Assembly: GCA_947446935.1 (NCBI GenBank) | Contig: CANFIV010000101.1 | Location: 1-6,088 of the forward strand | From: Sphingomonadaceae bacterium | GTDB taxonomy: Bacteria > Pseudomonadota > Alphaproteobacteria > Sphingomonadales > Sphingomonadaceae | Direction: 5' to 3' | DNA length: 6,088 nt | Shown: positions 5,734 to 6,088 of the stretch, in pieces | How positions within the stretch are numbered: the stretch's first letter is position 1 | How the letters are laid out: each line of letters begins with the position of its first letter | Position numbers and translations under genes: made by a program | The notes under the pieces: generated by a model | What the model was told of the DNA's origin: nothing | The model's input: the letters and a program-made list of their open reading frames with translations, nothing else | Databases searched by the model: none

Positions 5734-6088
5734 ATGCAAACCGGCCTTGCCGCCTGGCACCGTTACATGCAGACCGGCGATCCAGCCCTGCTCGAAACCC
5801 TGATCGCACCCGACGCGGTGTTCCATTCCCCGGTGGTGCACACACCGCAGGCCGGTCACGCCAAAGTGCTGATGTACCTCACCGCCGCAGGTCAGGTCTT
5901 CGCCGATACCAGCTTCACTTACGTCCGCGAACTGGTTGATGGCCCGGAAGTATGCCTCGAATTCAGCGCCACTGTGGATGGCATCCACGTCAACGGCATA
6001 GACCTTATCCGCTTCGACCTCGAAGGCCGGATCGTCGATTTCAAGGTCATGGTGCGGCCGCTGAAGGCGATGAACAAACTTTGGGAGA
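5734..6088 (+). CDS. NTF2/SnoaL-like domain protein (partial, C-terminus off the window)
   Basis: 118 codons are visible from the ATG at 5734, without a stop. The N-terminal helix WHRYMQTGDPALLETLIAPD (residues 8-27) is followed by AVFHSPVVHTPQAGHAKVLMY, the typical NTF2-like cone fold opening: a helix, an acidic D/A-V-F-H-S-P turn, then G-x-x-x-x-x-Y-L. The strands FTYVRELVDG (61-70), CLEFSATVDG (74-83) and GIDLIRFDLEGRIVDFKVMV (88-107) form the expected sheet. The end, RPLKAMNKLWE, resembles the C-terminus of nuclear transport factor 2 family proteins of about 125-135 residues, so only a few residues should be missing. Members include isomerases, dehydratases and ligand-binding proteins; the substrate cannot be told. 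No signal peptide is seen. Confidence 0.8.
   Translation, partial: MQTGLAAWHRYMQTGDPALLETLIAPDAVFHSPVVHTPQAGHAKVLMYLTAAGQVFADTSFTYVRELVDGPEVCLEFSATVDGIHVNGIDLIRFDLEGRIVDFKVMVRPLKAMNKLWE

Noticed and set aside
5680..5988. Minus-strand open frame opposite the NTF2-like gene
   Set aside because: It is antisense to a gene with a clear ribosome binding site and a recognisable fold, and shows no family features itself.

Overview
The window looks like a GC-rich alphaproteobacterial chromosome, most likely Sphingomonadales and probably Erythrobacteraceae-like. The basis is the gene order (DUF6489-type gene, mnmE, mnmG, rsmG, parA), the protein style, and perfect parS palindromes of the ParB type. 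The genus is inference. This is a core region that in many bacteria lies near the replication origin; no DnaA-box cluster or origin was recognised inside the window.

Minus strand, 4607 down to 1: five genes read as one compact operon-like block. A small DUF6489-type gene (4338-4607) is followed 22 nt later by mnmE (3020-4315, GTG start). After a 60-nt gap come mnmG (1100-2959), rsmG (420-1103) and parA (1-423, running off the left edge). The mnmG/rsmG and rsmG/parA junctions are 4-nt stop/start overlaps (GTGA and ATGA), which suggests translational coupling. MnmE and MnmG jointly modify U34 of tRNA, RsmG methylates 16S rRNA, and ParA works with ParB (expected just beyond the left edge) in chromosome segregation.

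Three perfect 16-bp parS palindromes are embedded in this block. Two lie inside the rsmG coding sequence (523-538 and 894-909). One abuts the mnmE stop codon in the mnmE-mnmG gap (3004-3019). The block is therefore both an expression unit and a likely centromere-like ParB loading region.

Plus strand, right side: a 126-nt divergent intergenic region with a candidate promoter leads into a dienelactone-hydrolase family gene (4734-5432) with a complete Cys-Asp-His triad. Directly behind it is a long imperfect GC-rich hairpin (5441-5487). It overlaps a minus-strand stretch (5440-5642) that reads like the collapsed remnant of an aspartyl/asparaginyl beta-hydroxylase-type gene, with pieces of N- and C-terminus in two frames. 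The window ends inside an NTF2/SnoaL-like gene (5734 onward) with a good ribosome binding site.

No mobile element, CRISPR array, tRNA or rRNA was seen, and no clearly new multi-gene system. The points most worth a second look are the parS placement, the degenerate G4 motif of MnmE, and the gene remnant with its hairpin.
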